From positions 16,744,379-16,808,378 of the forward strand of contig CM044880.1 of NCBI GenBank assembly GCA_024500155.1: a stretch of DNA of 64,000 nucleotides, read 5' to 3'. The position numbers were made by a program, and so were the translations under genes. Below are positions 9,355 to 22,945 of this stretch, piece by piece; the stretch's first letter is position 1; each line of letters begins with the position of its first letter. The DNA comes from Chenopodium formosanum. Its lineage: Eukaryota > Streptophyta > Magnoliopsida > Caryophyllales > Amaranthaceae. The notes beneath the pieces are model-generated. The model saw only the letters and a list, made by a program, of their open reading frames with translations. It was not told the origin of the DNA and ran no database searches.

Positions 9355-12300
9355 GACTAAAACGACCGTTCCTAATTGCATTAGGAATGATAAATCATAT
9401 TAGGCCCTCCCCTAGATCATTGGACCGCATATAAAGCTCAAACCGGGCCCAGTTTAGTAAATTGGCCATAACTTCCTCAATATTCATCGGAATTGGGCTT
9501 ATAATATATCGTTGGAAAGCTCTTGTAAATCCCCATCCAACTACACTATTATTGGACCCATACCATGGACCAACAAAACTGGATCGGATGTTTTCTTAAA
9601 ATAAGTTTTCAAAAACGGAGAGAAAAGAAAAGAAATTAAAACTATCCAAAACACTATCCTTTCCACACTTTCACTTCATTCGATTATGATTCGACATGAA
9701 AGATACTCATCACTGAGTTTGGTTTTAGGGAGACACAAATGGGTGTCTACAATATGTCAATTATCGACCCTTACTCATCCAAAATCATCCAAATTTGGCC
9801 TATATGGCTAAAACCATGCCTATTTTCTATGTTTTCAAACTAATGGACTCGTTCTTTCTTCTAACATTCCAATATCAATTACTTTTAGTTGCCTAAGGAT
9901 AGAAATTAAGAAAAATAATCACATATGTCAATTTTCGACCCTTATCCAAATATGGCCTATATGACTAAAACCGTGCCTATTTTCTATGTTTTTAATCAAA
10001 TGGACTCGTTCTTTCTTCTAACATTCCAATCACATACTTTTAGGTGCCTAAGGATACAAATTAAAAGAAATAAACACATATGTCAATTATCGACCCTTAC
10101 TCATCCAAAATCATCCAAATTTGGCCTATATGGCTAAAACCATGCCTATTTTCTATGTTTCCAAACCAATGGACTCGTTCTTTCTTCTAACATTCCAATA
10201 TCAATTACTTTTAGGTGAATAAGGATAGAAATAAAGAAAAATAAGCACATATTACAATTTTCGACCCTTACTCATCCAAAATCATCCAAATTTGGCCTAT
10301 ATGGCTAAAAGCTGCCTATTTTCTATGTTTTCAAACCAATGGACTTGTTCTTTCTTCTTACATTCCAAATTCAATTTATTTTAGGTGCCTAAGGAAAGAA
10401 ATTAAGAAAAATAAGCACATATGTCAATTTTCGACCCTTACTCATCCTAAATCATCCAAATTTGCCCTATATGGCTAAAACCATGCCTATTTTCTATGTT
10501 TTCAAACCAATGGACTCGTTCTTTTTCTAACATTCCAAATTCAATTGCTTTTGGGTTCCTAAGGACAGAAATTAATAAAAATAAGCACATATGTCAATTT
10601 TCGACCCTTACTAATCCTAAATCATCCAAATTTGGCCTATATGGCTAAAACCATGCCTATTTTCTATGCATTCAAACCAATGGACTCGTTCTTTCTTCTA
10701 AAATTCCAAATTCAATTGCTTTAAGGTGACTAAGGATAGAAATTAAGAAAAATAAGCACATATGTCAATTTTCGACCCTTACTCATCCAAATTTGGCCTA
10801 TATGGCTAAAACCATGCCTATTTCTATGTTTTCAAACCAATGGACTCGACCTTTCTTCTAACATACCAAATTCAATTGCTTTTAGGTGCCTAAGGATAGA
10901 AATTAAGAAAAATAAGCACATATGTCAATTTTAGACCCTTACTCATCCAAAATCATCCAAATTTAGCCTTATGGCTAAAACCATGCATATTTCTATATTT
11001 TCAAACCAATGGACTCGTTCTTTCTTCTAACATTCTAAATTCAATTTCTTTTAGGTGTCTAAGGATAGAAATTAATAAAAATAAGCACATATGTCAATTT
11101 TCGACCCTTACACATCCAAAATCATCTAAATTTGGCCTATATGGCTAAAACCATGCCTATTTTCTATGTTTTCAAACCAATGGACTCATTATTTCTTCTA
11201 ACATTCCAATATCAATTACTTTTAGGTTAATAAGGATATAAATTAAGAAAAATAAGCACATATGTCAATTTTCGACCCTTACTCTTCCAAAATCATCCAA
11301 ATTTGGCCCATATGGCTAAAACTGTGCCTATTTTCTACGTTTTCAATCAAATGGACTCGTTATTTCTTCTAACATTCCAATATCACATACTTGAAGGTGT
11401 CTAAGAATATAAATTAAAAAAATAAGCACATATGTAAATTTTTGACCCTTACACATCCAAAATCATCCAAATTTGGCCTATATGGCTAAAACCGTGCCTA
11501 TTATCTATGTTTTTAATCAAATTGATTCGTTCTTTCTTCTAACATTCAAATATCACATACTTTTAGGTACCTAAGGATATAAATTATGAGACATAAGCAC
11601 ATATGTCAATTATTGACCCTTACTCATCCAAAATCATCCAAATTTGGCCTATATGCATGCCTATTTTATATGTTTTCAAACCAATGGACTCGTTCTTTCT
11701 TCTAACATTCCAATATAAATTACTTTTAGGTGAATAAGGATAAAAATGAAGAAAAATAAGCACATATTACAATTTTCGACCCTTACTCATCAAAAAACAT
11801 CCAAATTTGGCCTATATGGCTAAAAGCAGCCTATTTTCTATGTTTTTAAACCAATGGACTTGTTCTTTCTTCTTACATTCCAAGTTCAATTTCTTTTAGA
11901 TTCCTAAGAATATAAATTAATAAAAATAAGCACATATGTCAATTTTCGACCCTTACTCATCCAAAATCATCCAAATTTGGCCTATATGGCTAAAAGCATG
12001 CCTATTTTCTATGTTTTCAAACCAATGGACTCGTTCTTTCTTCTAACATTCCAAATTCAATTGCTTTTAGGTTCCTAAGGATAGAAATTAATAAAAATAA
12101 GCACATATGTCAATTTTCGACTCTTACTCATCCTAAATCATCCAAATTTGACCTATACGGCTAAAACACTGCCTATTTTCTATGTTTTCAAACCAATGGG
12201 CTCGTTCTTTCTTCTAACATTCCAATATCAAATACTTTTAGGTGCCTCAGGATACAAATTAAGAAAAATAAGTACATATATCAAATTTCGACCCTTACTC

Positions 12301-13648
12301 TTCCAAAATAATCCAAATTTGGCCTATATGGCTAAAATCATGCCTATTTTCTATGTTTTCAATTTAAATGGACTCGTTTTTTCTTATAACATTCCAATAT
12401 CACGTAGTTTTAGGTGCCTAAGGATAGAAATTAAGAAAAAATAGCACATATGTCAATTTTCGACCCTTACTCATCCAAAATCATCTAAATTTGGCCTATA
12501 TGGCTAAAAACATGCATATTTTCTATGTTTTCAAACCAATGGGCTCGTTCTTTCTTCTAAAATTATAATATCAATTACTTTTATGTGCCTAAGGATAGAA
12601 ATTAGGAAAAATAAGCACATATGTCAATTTTTGACCCTTACTCATCCAAAATCATCCAAATTTGGCATATATGGCTAAAACCGTGCCTATATTCTATGTT
12701 TTCAATCAAATGGACTCGTTCTTTCTTCTTAAATTCCAATATCACATACTTTTAGGTGCCTAAGGATAAAAATTAAGATAAATAAGCACATATGTCAATA
12801 ATCGACCTTTACTCATCTAAAATCATCCATATTTGGCCTATATGGCTAAAACCATGCCTATTTTCTATGTTTTTCAAACCAATGGAGTCGTTCTTTCTTC
12901 GAACATTCAAAATTCAATTGCTTTTAGGTGCCTAAGGATAGAAATTAATAAAAATAAGCACATATGTAAATTTTCGACTCTTACTCATCCTAAATCATCC
13001 AAATTTGACCTATATGGCTAAAACCCTGCCTATTTTCTATGTTTTCAAACCAATAGGCTCGTTCTTTCTTCTAACATTCCAATATCAAATACTTTTAGGT
13101 GCCTAAGGATATAAATTTAGAAAAATAAGCACATATGTCAATTTTTGACCCTTACTCTTCCAAAATCACCCAAATTTGGCTTATATGGATAAAATCGTAC
13201 CTATTTTCTATGTTTTCAATAAAATGGACTCGTTCTTTCTTCTGATATTCCAATATCACATAATTTTAGGTGCCTACGGATAGAATTTAAGAAAAAGAAG
13301 CACATATGTCAATTTTCGACCCTTACTCATCCAAAATTATCCAAATTTTGCCTCTATGGCTAAAACCATGCCTTTTTTCTATGTTTTCAAACCAATGCAC
13401 TCGTTCTTTCTTCTAACATTCCAATATCAATTTCTTTTAGGTGCCTAAGGATAGAAATTAAGAAAAATAAGCAAATATGCCAATTTTCGACCCTTACTCA
13501 TCCTAAATCATCAAAATTTGGCCAATATGGCTAAAACTATGCCTATTTTCTATGTTTTCAAACCAATGGACTCGCTCTTTCTTCTAACATTCCAAATTCA
13601 ATTGATTTTAGGTTCCTAGGGATAGAAATTAATAAAAATAAGCACATA

Positions 13649-14833
13649 TATTAGTTTTCGACCCTTACTCATCCTAAATCATCCAAATTTGGCATATATG
13701 GCTAAAACCATGCCTATTTTCTATGTTTTCAAACCAATAGGCTCGTTCTTTCTTCTAATATTCCAATATAAATTAATTTTAGGAGCATAAGGATAGAAAT
13801 TAATAAAAATAACCACATATGTCAATTTTTGACCCGTACTCATCCAAAATCATCCAAATTGTGCCTATATAGCTATAACCGTGCCTATTTTCTATGTTTT
13901 CAAACAAATGGACTCTTTCCTACTTCTAACTTTCCAATATCACATACTTTTAGCTTCCTAAGGATATAAATTATGATAAATAAGCAAATATGTCAATTAT
14001 CAACCTTTATTCATCCAAAATCATCAAAATTTGGCCTATATGGCTAAAACCATGCCTATTTTCTATGTTTTCAAACCGATAGACTCATTCTTTCTTCTAA
14101 CATTCCAATATCAATTAAATTTAGGTGCCTAAGGATTGAAATTAATAAAAATTAAAACATATGTCAATTTTCGACCCTTACTCATCCTAAATCATCCAAA
14201 TTTGGCCTATATGGCTAAAACCATGCCTTTTTTCTATGTTTTCAAACCAATGGACTCGTTCTTTCTTCTAACATTCAAAATTTAATTGCTTTTAGGTGCC
14301 TTAGGATAGAAATTAAGAAAAATAATCATATATGTCAATTATCGACCCTTACTCATCCAAATTTGTCTTATATGGCTAAAACCATGCCTATTTTCTATGT
14401 TTTCAATCAAATGGACTCGTTCTTTCTTCTAACATTCCAATATCAATTACTTTTAGGTGACTAAGGATATAAATTAAGAAAAATAAGCACATATGTTAAT
14501 TTTCGACCCTTACTCATCCAATCATCAAAATTTGGCCTATATGCCTAAAACCATGCCTATTTTCTATGTTTTCAAACCAATGGACCTGTTACTTCTTCTA
14601 ACATTCCAAATTCAATTGGTTTTGGGTGCCGAAGGATAGAAATTATGAAAAATAAGCACATATGTCAGTTTTCGACCCTTACTCATCCTAAATCATCCAA
14701 ATTTGGCCTATATGGCTATAACCATGCCTATTCTCTATGTTTTCAAACCAATGGACTTGTTCTTTCTTCTATCATTCCAATATCAATTACTTTTAGGTGC
14801 CTAAGGATAGAAATTAAGGAAAATAAGTACATA
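13649..14833 (+). repeat. Satellite higher-order block, copy 1 (seven monomers)
   Basis: Seven monomers carry the same ordered set of diagnostic variants as 17194-18388 and 18389-19583: an ATAGGCTCG monomer, then a CCCGTACTC/AGCTATAACCGTG monomer, then a TTTTGGGTGCC monomer followed by a 169-bp one. Confidence 0.75.
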
Positions 14834-17193
14834 TGTCAAATTTCGACCCTTACTCTTCGAAAATCATCTAAATTTGGCCTATATGGCTAAAACCATGCAT
14901 ATTTTCTATGTTTTCAAACCAATGGGCTCGTTCTTTCTTCTAAAATTTTATTATCAATTACTTTTAGGTGCCTAAGAATAGAAATTAATAAAAAAAAAAA
15001 GCACATATGTCAATTTTTGACCCTTACTCATCCAAAATCATCCAAATTTTGCCTATATGACTAAAACCGTGCCTATATTCTATGTTTTCAATCAAATGGA
15101 CTCGTTCTTTCTTCTTCCATTCCAATCACATAATTTTAGGTGCCTAAGGATAAAGATTAAGATAAATAAGCACATATGTCAATAATCGACCTTTACTCAT
15201 CCAAAGTCATCCATATTTGGCCTATATGGCTAAAACCATGCCTATTTTCTATGTTTTCAAACCAATGGACTCGTTCTTTCTTCTAACATTTTAAAATCAA
15301 TTGATTTTAAGTTCCAAAGTATAGAAATTCATAAAAATAAACACATATGTCAATTTTCGACTCTTACTCATCCTAAATCATCCAAATTTGACCTATATGG
15401 CTAAAACCCTACCTATTTTCTATGTTTTCAAACCAATGGGATCGTTCTTTATTCTAACATTCCAATATCAAATAATTTTAGGTGCCTAAGGATATAAATT
15501 AATAAAAATAAGCACATATGTCAATTTTTGACCCTTACTCTTCCAAAATCATCCAAATTTGGCCTATATGGATAAAACCGTACCTATTTTCTATATTTTC
15601 AATCAAATAGATTCGTTCATTCTTCTAATATTCCAATATCACATACTTTTAGGTGCCTACGGATAGAATTTAAGAAAAATAAGCACATATGACAATTTTC
15701 GACCATTACTCATCCAAAATTATCCAAATTTTGCCTATATGGCTAAAACCATGCCTATTTTCTAAGTTTTCAAACCAATGCACTCGTTTTTTCTTCTCAC
15801 ATTCCAATATCAATTTCTTTTAGGTGCCTAAGGATACAAAATAAGAAAAATAAGCAAATATGTCAAGTTTCGACCCTTACTCATCAAAAATCATCCAAAT
15901 TTGGCCAATATGGCTAAAACTATGCCTATTTTCTATGTTTTCAAACCAATGGACTCGTTCTTTCTTCTAACATTTTAATATCAATTACTTTTAGGTGCTT
16001 AAGAATAGAAATTAAGAAAAAAAAGCACATATGTCAATTTTCGACCCTTACTCATCCAAAATCATCCAAATTTGGCCTATATGGCTAAAACCGTGCGTAT
16101 ATTCTATGCTTTCAATTAAATGGACTCATTCTTTCTTCTAAAATTTTATTATCAATTACTTTTAGGTGCCTAAAAATATAAATTAAGAAAAAAAAGCACA
16201 TATGTCAATTTTCGACCCTTACTCATCCAAAATCATCCAAATTTGGCCTATATGGCTAAAACCGTGCCTATATTCTATGTTTTCAATCAAATGGACTCGT
16301 TCTTTCTTCTTACATTCCAATATCACATACTTTTAGGTGCCTAAGGATAAAAATTAAGATAAATAAGCACATATGTCAATAATCGACCTTTACTCATCCA
16401 AAATCATCCATATTTGGCCTATATTTGTTAAAACCATGCCTATTTTCTATGTTTTCAAACCAATGGACTCGTTCTTTCTTCTAACATTCCAAAATCAATT
16501 GATTTTAGGTTCCTAAGGATAGAAATTAATAAAAATAAGCACATATGTCAATTTTCGCCTCTTACTCATCCTAAATTATCCAAATTTGACCTATATGGCT
16601 AAAACCTTGCCTATTTTCTATGTTTTCAAACCAATGGGCTCGTTCTTTATTCTAACATTCCAATATCAAATAAGCACATATGTCAATTTTTGACCATTAC
16701 TCTTCCAAAATCATCCAAATTTCGCCTATATGGATAAAACCGTACCTATTTTCTATGTTTTCAATCAAATGGACTCGTTCTTTCCTGTAATATTCCAATA
16801 ACACATACTTTTAGGTGCCTACGAATAAAATTTAAGAAAAATAAGCACATATGTCAATTTTCGACCCTTACTCATCCAAAATTATCCAAATTTCGCCTAT
16901 ATGGCTAAAACCATGCCTATTTTCTATGTTTTCAAACCAATGCACTCGTTCTTTCTTCTAACATTCCAATATCAATTTCTTTTAGGTTCCTATGGATAGA
17001 AATTAAGAAAAATAAGAAAATATGCCAATTTTCGACCCTTACTCATCCAAAATCATCCAAATTTAGCCAATATGGCTAAAACTATGCCTATTTTCTATGT
17101 TTTCAAACCAATGGACTCGTTCTTTCTTCTAACATTCCAAATTCAATTTCTTTTAGGTGCCTAAGGATAGAAATTAAGAAAAATAAGCACATA

Positions 17194-18388
17194 TGTCAGT
17201 TTTCGACCCTTACTCATCCTAAATCATCCAAATTTGGCCTATATGGCTAAAACCATGCCTATTTCCTATGTTTTCAAACCAATAGGCTCGTTCTTTCTTC
17301 TAATATTCCAATATAAATTACTTTTAGGTGCCTAAGGATATAAATTAATAAAAATAATTACATATGTCAATTTTCGACCCGTACTCATCCAAAATCATTC
17401 AAATTGTGCCTATATAGCTATAACCGTGCCTATTTTCTATATTTTCAAACAAATGGACTCTTTCTTACTTCTAACATTCCAATATCACATACTTTTAGCT
17501 TCCTAAGGATATAAATTATGATAAATAAGCACATATGTCAATTATCGACCTTTACTTATCCAAAATCATCAAAATTTGGCCTCTATGGCTAAAACCATGC
17601 CTATTTTCTATGTTTTCAAACCGATGGACTCATTTTTTCTTCTAACATTCCAATATTAATTAAATTTAGGTGCCTAAGGATATAAATTAATAAAAATTAG
17701 CACATATGTCAATTTTTGACCCTTACTCATCCTAAATCATCCAAATTTGGCCTATATGGCTAAAACCATGCCTTTTTACTATGTTTTCAAACCAATGGAC
17801 TTGTTCTTTCTTCTAACATTCAAAATGTAATTGCTTTTAGGTGCCTTAGGATATAAATTAAGAAAAATAATCATATATGTCAATTATCGACCCTTACTCA
17901 TCCAAAATCATCCAAATTTGTCTTTTATGGCTAAAACCATGCCTATTTTCTATGTTTTCAATCAAATGGACTCGTTCTTTCTTCTAACATTCCAATATCA
18001 ATTAATTTTATGTGACTAAGGATAGAAATTAAGAAAAATTAGCACATATGTCAATTTTCGACCCTTACTCATCCAATCATCAAAATTTGGCCTATATGGC
18101 TAAAACCATGCCTATTTTCTATGTTTGCAAACCAATGGACCTTTTATTTCTTCTAACATTCCAAATTCAATTGGTTTTGGGTGCCAAAGGATAGAAATTA
18201 TGAAAAATAAGCACATATGTCAATTTTCGACCCTTACTCATCCTAAATCATCCAAACTTTGCCTATATGGCTGTAACCATGCCTATTCTCTATGTTTTCA
18301 AACCAATGGACTTGTTCTTTCTTCAATCATTCCAATATCAATTACTTTTAGCTGACTAAGGATAGAAATTAAGAAAAATAATCACATA
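17194..18388 (+). repeat. Satellite higher-order block, copy 2 (1195 bp)
   Basis: This seven-monomer unit is followed directly by a near-identical 1195-bp copy. Both begin with the variant TGTCAGTTTTCG and contain the shortened 169-bp monomer at the same place. Confidence 0.85.
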
Positions 18389-19583
18389 TGTCAGTTTTCG
18401 ACCCTTACTCATCCTAAATCATCCAAATTTGGCCTATATGGCTAAAACCATGCCTATTTCCTATGTTTTCAAACCAATAGGCTCGTTCTTTCTTATAATA
18501 TTACAATATAAATTACTTTTAGGTGCCTAAGGATATAAATTAATAAAAATAATCACATATGTCAATTTTCGACCCGTACTCATCCAAAATCATTCAAATT
18601 GTGCCTATATAGCTATAACCGTGCCTATTTTCTATGTTTTCAAAGAAATGGACTCTTTCTTACTTCTAACATCCCAATATCACATACTTTTAGCTTCCTA
18701 AGGATATAAATTATGATAAATAAGCACATATGTCAATTATCGATCTTTACTTATCCAAAATCATCAAAATTTGGCCTATATGGCTAAAACCATGCCTATT
18801 TTCTATGTTTTCAAACCGATGGACTCATTCTTTCTTCTAACATTCCAATATTAATTAAATTTAGGTGCCTAAGGATAGAAATTAATAAAAATTAGCACAT
18901 ATGTCAACTTTTGATCCTTACTCATCCTAAATCATCCAAATTTGGCCTATGTGGCTAAAACCATGCCTTTTTTCTATGTTTTCAAACCAATGGACTCGTT
19001 CTTTCTTCTAACATTCAAAATTTAATTGCTTTTAGGTGCCTTAGGATATAAATTAAGAAAAATAATCATATATGTCAATTATCGACCCTTACTCATCCAA
19101 AATCATCCAAATTTGTCTTATATAGCTAAAACCATGCCTATTTTCTATGTTTTCAATCAAATGGACTCGTTCTTTCTTCTAACATTCCAATATCAATTAC
19201 TTTTATGTGATTAAGGATAGAAATTAAGAAAAATAAGCACATATGTCAATTTTCGACCCTTACTCATCCAATCATCAAAATTTGGCCTATATGGCTAAAA
19301 CCATGCCTATTTTCTATGTTTTCAAACCAATGGACTTGTTATTTCTTCTAACATTCCAAATTCAATTGGTTTTGGGTGCCGAAGGATAGAAATTATGAAA
19401 AATAAGCACATATGTCAATTTTCGACCCTTACTCATCCTAAATCATCCAAATTTTGCCTATATGGCTATAACCATGCCTATTCTCTATGTTTTCAAACCA
19501 ATGGACTTGTTCTTTCTTCTATCATTTCAATATCAATTAATTTTAGGTGTCTAAGGATAGAAATTAAGAAAAATAAGTACATA
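18389..19583 (+). repeat. Satellite higher-order block, copy 3 (1195 bp)
   Basis: It is the tandem neighbour of copy 2 with the same monomer order and the same diagnostic changes, including TATAGCTATAACCGTGCC and ATGTGATTAAGG/ATGTGACTAAGG-type variants. This shows recent amplification by blocks rather than by single monomers. Confidence 0.85.
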
Positions 19584-20462
19584 TGTCAAATTTCGACCCT
19601 TACTCTTCCAAAATCATCCAAATTTGGCCTATAGGGCTAAAACCGTGCCTATTTTCTATGTTTTCAGTCAAATGGACTCGTTTTTTATTATAACATTCCA
19701 ATATCACATAGTTTTAGGTGCATAAGGATAGAAATTAATAAAAATAATCACTTATGTAAATTTTCGACTCTTACTCATCCAAAATCATCTAAATTTGGCC
19801 TATATGGCTAGAACCATGCATATTTTCTATGTTTTCAAACCAATGGGCTCGTTCTTTCTTCTAAAATTTTAATATCAATTACTTTTAGGTGCCTAAGGAT
19901 AGAAATTAAGAAAAATAAGCACATATGTCAGTTTTCGTCCCTTACTCATCCAAAATCATCCAAATTTGGCTTATATAGCTAAAACCGTGCCTATATTCTA
20001 TGTTTTCAATCAAATGGACTCGTTCTTTCTTCTTACATTCCAATATCACATACTTTTAGGTGCCTAAGGGTAAAAGTTAAGATAAATAAGCACATATGTG
20101 TAGACACCCATTTGTGTCTCCCCAAAACCAAACCCGGTGATGAGTACCTTTCACGTTGAATCATAATCGAATGAAACGAAGTGTGGAAAGGTCTAGTGTA
20201 GCGGAAAGTTTTATTTCTTTTCTCTTCTCCCTATTTTTGAAAAAAAAAATTTAATAAAACAGCCAATCCAGTTTGGTTGGTCCATGATATGGGTCCAATA
20301 GTGGTGTAGTTGGATGGGGTTTGCAAAGACCTTTCCAACGATATATTATAAGCCCAATTCCGATGAATATTGAGGAAGTTATGGCCAATTTACTAAACTG
20401 GGCCCGGTTTGAGCTTTATGTACGGCCCAATGATCTAGGGGAGGGCCTAATATGATTTATCA

Positions 20463-20483
20463 TTCCTAATGCAATTAGGAATG
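20463..20483 (+). promoter_or_regulatory. U3 hairpin conserved between LTR copies
   Basis: A perfect 9-bp inverted repeat, ATTCCTAAT and ATTAGGAAT, surrounds a GCA loop. It recurs next to the GAA/TTC array in the LTRs near 9373-9393, 42613 and 47370. It may be a paired factor site or merely family sequence. Confidence 0.45.
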
Positions 20484-20492
20484 GTTTTAGTC

Positions 20493-20515
20493 TTCTAGAA
20501 TCTTCTAGAGGATTC
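20493..20515 (+). promoter_or_regulatory. Heat-shock-element-like array in solo LTR U3
   Basis: Units TTC, GAA, TTC, GAG, TTC are spaced by two bases; four of five match. It lies about 290 bp upstream of the TATA box at 20805 in LTR orientation. Confidence 0.5.
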
Positions 20516-20804
20516 TTTTTATTCCTAATTCAATTAGGACTTTTCAGAGTTTTAATCAAGATCAAATAGCATTTTCGAAGAAATTATATTATTTTATCTT
20601 CCAGTACGGGAAATTTATCAGATTTTCGAAAACGCGTTGAAATCTAGTTTGGCGTCCAACCCCAGGCCTTGGCACCTGGAACCAAGCTTGGCGCCAGGCG
20701 CTAGCCACCTGTGCCTGGCACCAGCTAGCCAGGGTTGGCGCCAATCCTGTTTTGCGATCGTCAGACTCTGTTTTGTTAAATTATCTTTTTTCGGATGATT
20801 TTCT

Positions 20805-20813
20805 CTATAAATA
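20805..20813 (+). promoter_or_regulatory. TATA box of solo LTR
   Basis: CTATAAATA lies downstream of the GAA/TTC array and the GGCGCC-type cluster (20640-20750), in the same order as in the other LTR copies. Confidence 0.6.
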
Positions 20814-22047
20814 TCGTATCAAAAACTCCGTTTTCATTCACCAATTACCAATATCAATTCATCAATTAACTAATTCTCTTCATTCGCAATTCATTCATCA
20901 TCATCATCTCTCATTCATCAATTCTTAGCTAAACATTAATTCTTTAGCATTCTTTTCTTTTTTCAATTCTTTCTTGCTTTTCATACAAAATTCCGCATTC
21001 ACAAGATCTAGAAACACCTAGCCATATTCGAAGTTGCCTTCGCCCTAGACTTGAAAGGTTTTAATTTCTGAGGGTTTGGTCCCAAATCTCTCTTTCAATT
21101 ATTTAATTTAATATCTTTGATTATTTTTTTTTCCTTGAAGTTACTAATGTGTGAATTTTGTTATTAGAAAGAGGTACGAGGCATCAAAGTAAGTACTTTA
21201 ATTGATTTAATTGATTTATGATGTAGAAATCATGTTTACATTGTTATTATGATTCCTAGTATCATGTCTAGGGTAATTTTGATATTAAATATGATTGTTA
21301 CGATGCTTCCTATTCTCTTCCTAATATTTATTCATGTTAGTATCATGTTAGGGCTAAAGATTTGATTTTTATTGCTTAGTGACATGCTAGGGTTTGTTAT
21401 TAATCTTGTTAGTATCATGCCTAGGATCTTGCTATTTTTATTATGCTTTAATACTAACATGATTATGATTATGATTGATATTATTATTATTAATGATGAT
21501 GATTATTTATTATGTTGCTTGATACATATTATTTTATATTGTTATTGCTTGATTACCTTTTATTGCATGTTTAAAGGGAATTTGTACTTGCAACCACGCT
21601 TAATAAGATAATTAATAATCTTGTTAGGGTTAATTGTGATTATAATTCAAGTGATCGCCAATAATAGTTTATTTGTGCATTAATATTCAACCAACATAAT
21701 TAAACAGGTTTAGGGTTAATCTATTGATTGCATGTTAGTCAGAAAGCGCACATGAATACGAGCAGAATAAAGTAGAGGCCTATTATTAGGGTAGATTCAA
21801 TCTCTTTTAGGTTGGATTTGTACCTTCATCCCCGAACCCTTATTTGGTTCATGACCTTATGGAGTTGACTATCTCTTGGATCGTTAAGGGGTGTAACCTT
21901 CACCTCGTGAATGGTTTACAAGTTCCTTAAAAACTTGTTGGCGACTCTTTTGCTCTATCTTCTTCCCTTGACGCCACCGTACTTTAGTGTATGATCACAG
22001 TGGGGTTCAAGCAGTGGGATTTTAAAGGCTTGAAATTATTCCCTACA

Positions 22048-22945
22048 ATATGTCAATAATCGACCTTTACTCATCCAAAATCATCCATATTTGGCCGAGA
22101 TGGCAAAAACCATGCCTATTTTCCATGTTTTCAAACCAATGGAGTCGTTCTTTCTTCTAACATTCCAATATCAATTAATTTTAGGTGCCTAAGGATAGAA
22201 TTTAAGAAAAATAAGAACATATGTCAATTTTCGACCCTTTCTTATCCAAAATCATCCAAATTTGGCCTATATGGCTAAAACCATGCCTATTTTCTATGTT
22301 TTCAAACCAATGGACTCGTTCTTTCTTCTAACATTCTAAATTCAATTGCTTTTAGGTGCCTAAGGATAGAAATTAAGAAAAATAATCATATATGTCAATT
22401 ATCGACCCTTACTAATCCAAAATCATCCAAATTTGGCCTATATGGCTAAAACCATGCCTATTTTCTCTGTTTTCAATCAAATTGAATCGTTCTTTCTTCT
22501 AACATTCCAATATCAATTAATTTTAGGTGCTTAAGGATAGAAATTAAGAAAAATAAGCACATATGTCAATTTTCGACCCTTACTCATCCTAAATCATCCA
22601 AATTTGGCCTATATGGTTAAAACCATGCCTATTTTCTATGTTTTCAAACCAATGGACTCGTTCTTTCTTCTAACATTCCAAATTCAATTGCTTTTAGGTG
22701 CCTAAGGATAGAAATTAAGAAAAATAACCACATATGTCAATTATCGACCCTTACTCATCCAAAATCATCCAAATTTGGCCTATATGGCTAAACCCATGCC
22801 TATTTTCTATGTTTTCAATCAAATGGATTCATTCTTTCTTCTAACATTCCAATATCACATAGTTTTAGGTGCCTAAGGATAGAAATTAAGAAAAATAAGC
22901 ATATATGTCAATTATCGACCCTTACTCATCCTAAATCATCCAAAT
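22048..22945 (+). repeat. Satellite array, right-hand part (about five monomers)
   Basis: Monomer phase points at 22051, 22222, 22393, 22564, 22735 and 22906 are 171 bp apart and continue the array interrupted by the solo LTR. The last monomer breaks off after CCAAAT, about 40 bases past its phase point. A further 10 bases (TAAGGATATA) resemble another part of the monomer, so the exact edge is 22945-22956. Confidence 0.95.

Larger units (their letters stand above)
1..9751 (-). mobile_element. Ty3/gypsy Tat-like LTR retrotransposon, decayed, cut by left window edge
   Basis: Read on the minus strand, the order is LTR (9751-8259), PBS, 5' leader, gag (about 6558-5412), protease ORF, RT fragment, integrase, then a 3' region with an ORF on the opposite strand. 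Protease-RT-integrase order is Ty3/gypsy. The RT motif FMDGYAGYNQI and the antisense ORF downstream of integrase point to the Tat lineage. The frame is broken repeatedly, and RNase H with the C-terminal RT connection is missing near 2185. The 3' LTR is not in the window. The right flank is satellite starting ATATG, the likely target-site duplication. Lineage is inferred from motifs, not a tree. Confidence 0.85.
8259..9751 (-). repeat. 5' LTR of Tat-like element
   Basis: On the plus strand it runs from TGTAGGGAATAA to GGGTGTCTACA, so in element orientation it starts TGTAGACACCC and ends in CCCTACA. It aligns with the solo LTR at 20099-22047 and with the LTRs at 40912-42995 and 46181-47747. At 1493 bp it lacks roughly 450-550 bp of AT-rich sequence near 8877 present in the others. 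It holds a TATA-like site, a GGCGCC cluster (about 9075-9185) and a heat-shock-element-like array. Confidence 0.92.
9752..20098 (+). repeat. Satellite array, about 171-bp monomer, about 60 copies
   Basis: The phrase CACATATGTCAATTTTCGAC recurs with a spacing of almost always 169-172 bp (for example 17194, 17365, 17536, 17707, 17878, 18049). A few monomers are deleted (155 bp at 9926-10080, 135 bp at 16546-16680). The array is AT-rich and tandem head to tail. Short open frames reading PIFYVF and FSTLTHPKSSKF are translations of the repeat, not genes. The monomer size is common for plant centromeric or pericentromeric satellites; location is not shown by this sequence. Confidence 0.97.
20099..22047 (+). 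repeat. Solo LTR of the Tat-like family inserted in the satellite
   Basis: It starts TGTAGACACCC and ends CCCTACA, with no internal region. It is flanked by direct repeats ATATG at 20094-20098 and 22048-22052; removing the LTR and one ATATG restores a normal monomer. It is 1949 bp and homologous to the LTRs at 8259, 40912 and 46181 but in the opposite orientation. Unequal recombination between two LTRs of a full element is the usual origin. The minor open frame at 21372-21611 is AT-rich and not a gene. Confidence 0.95.

Noticed and set aside
9925..19634. Many 60-98-codon plus-strand ORFs reading PIFYVF, FSTLTHPKSSKF and similar
   Set aside because: They are translations of the satellite monomer; the same peptides recur every 171 bp and have no start context or family match.
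9752..22945. Satellite derived from the Tat-like element 3' region
   Set aside because: I compared the monomer by eye with 485-1010 and 42996-45649 and saw no similarity; the idea has no support here.
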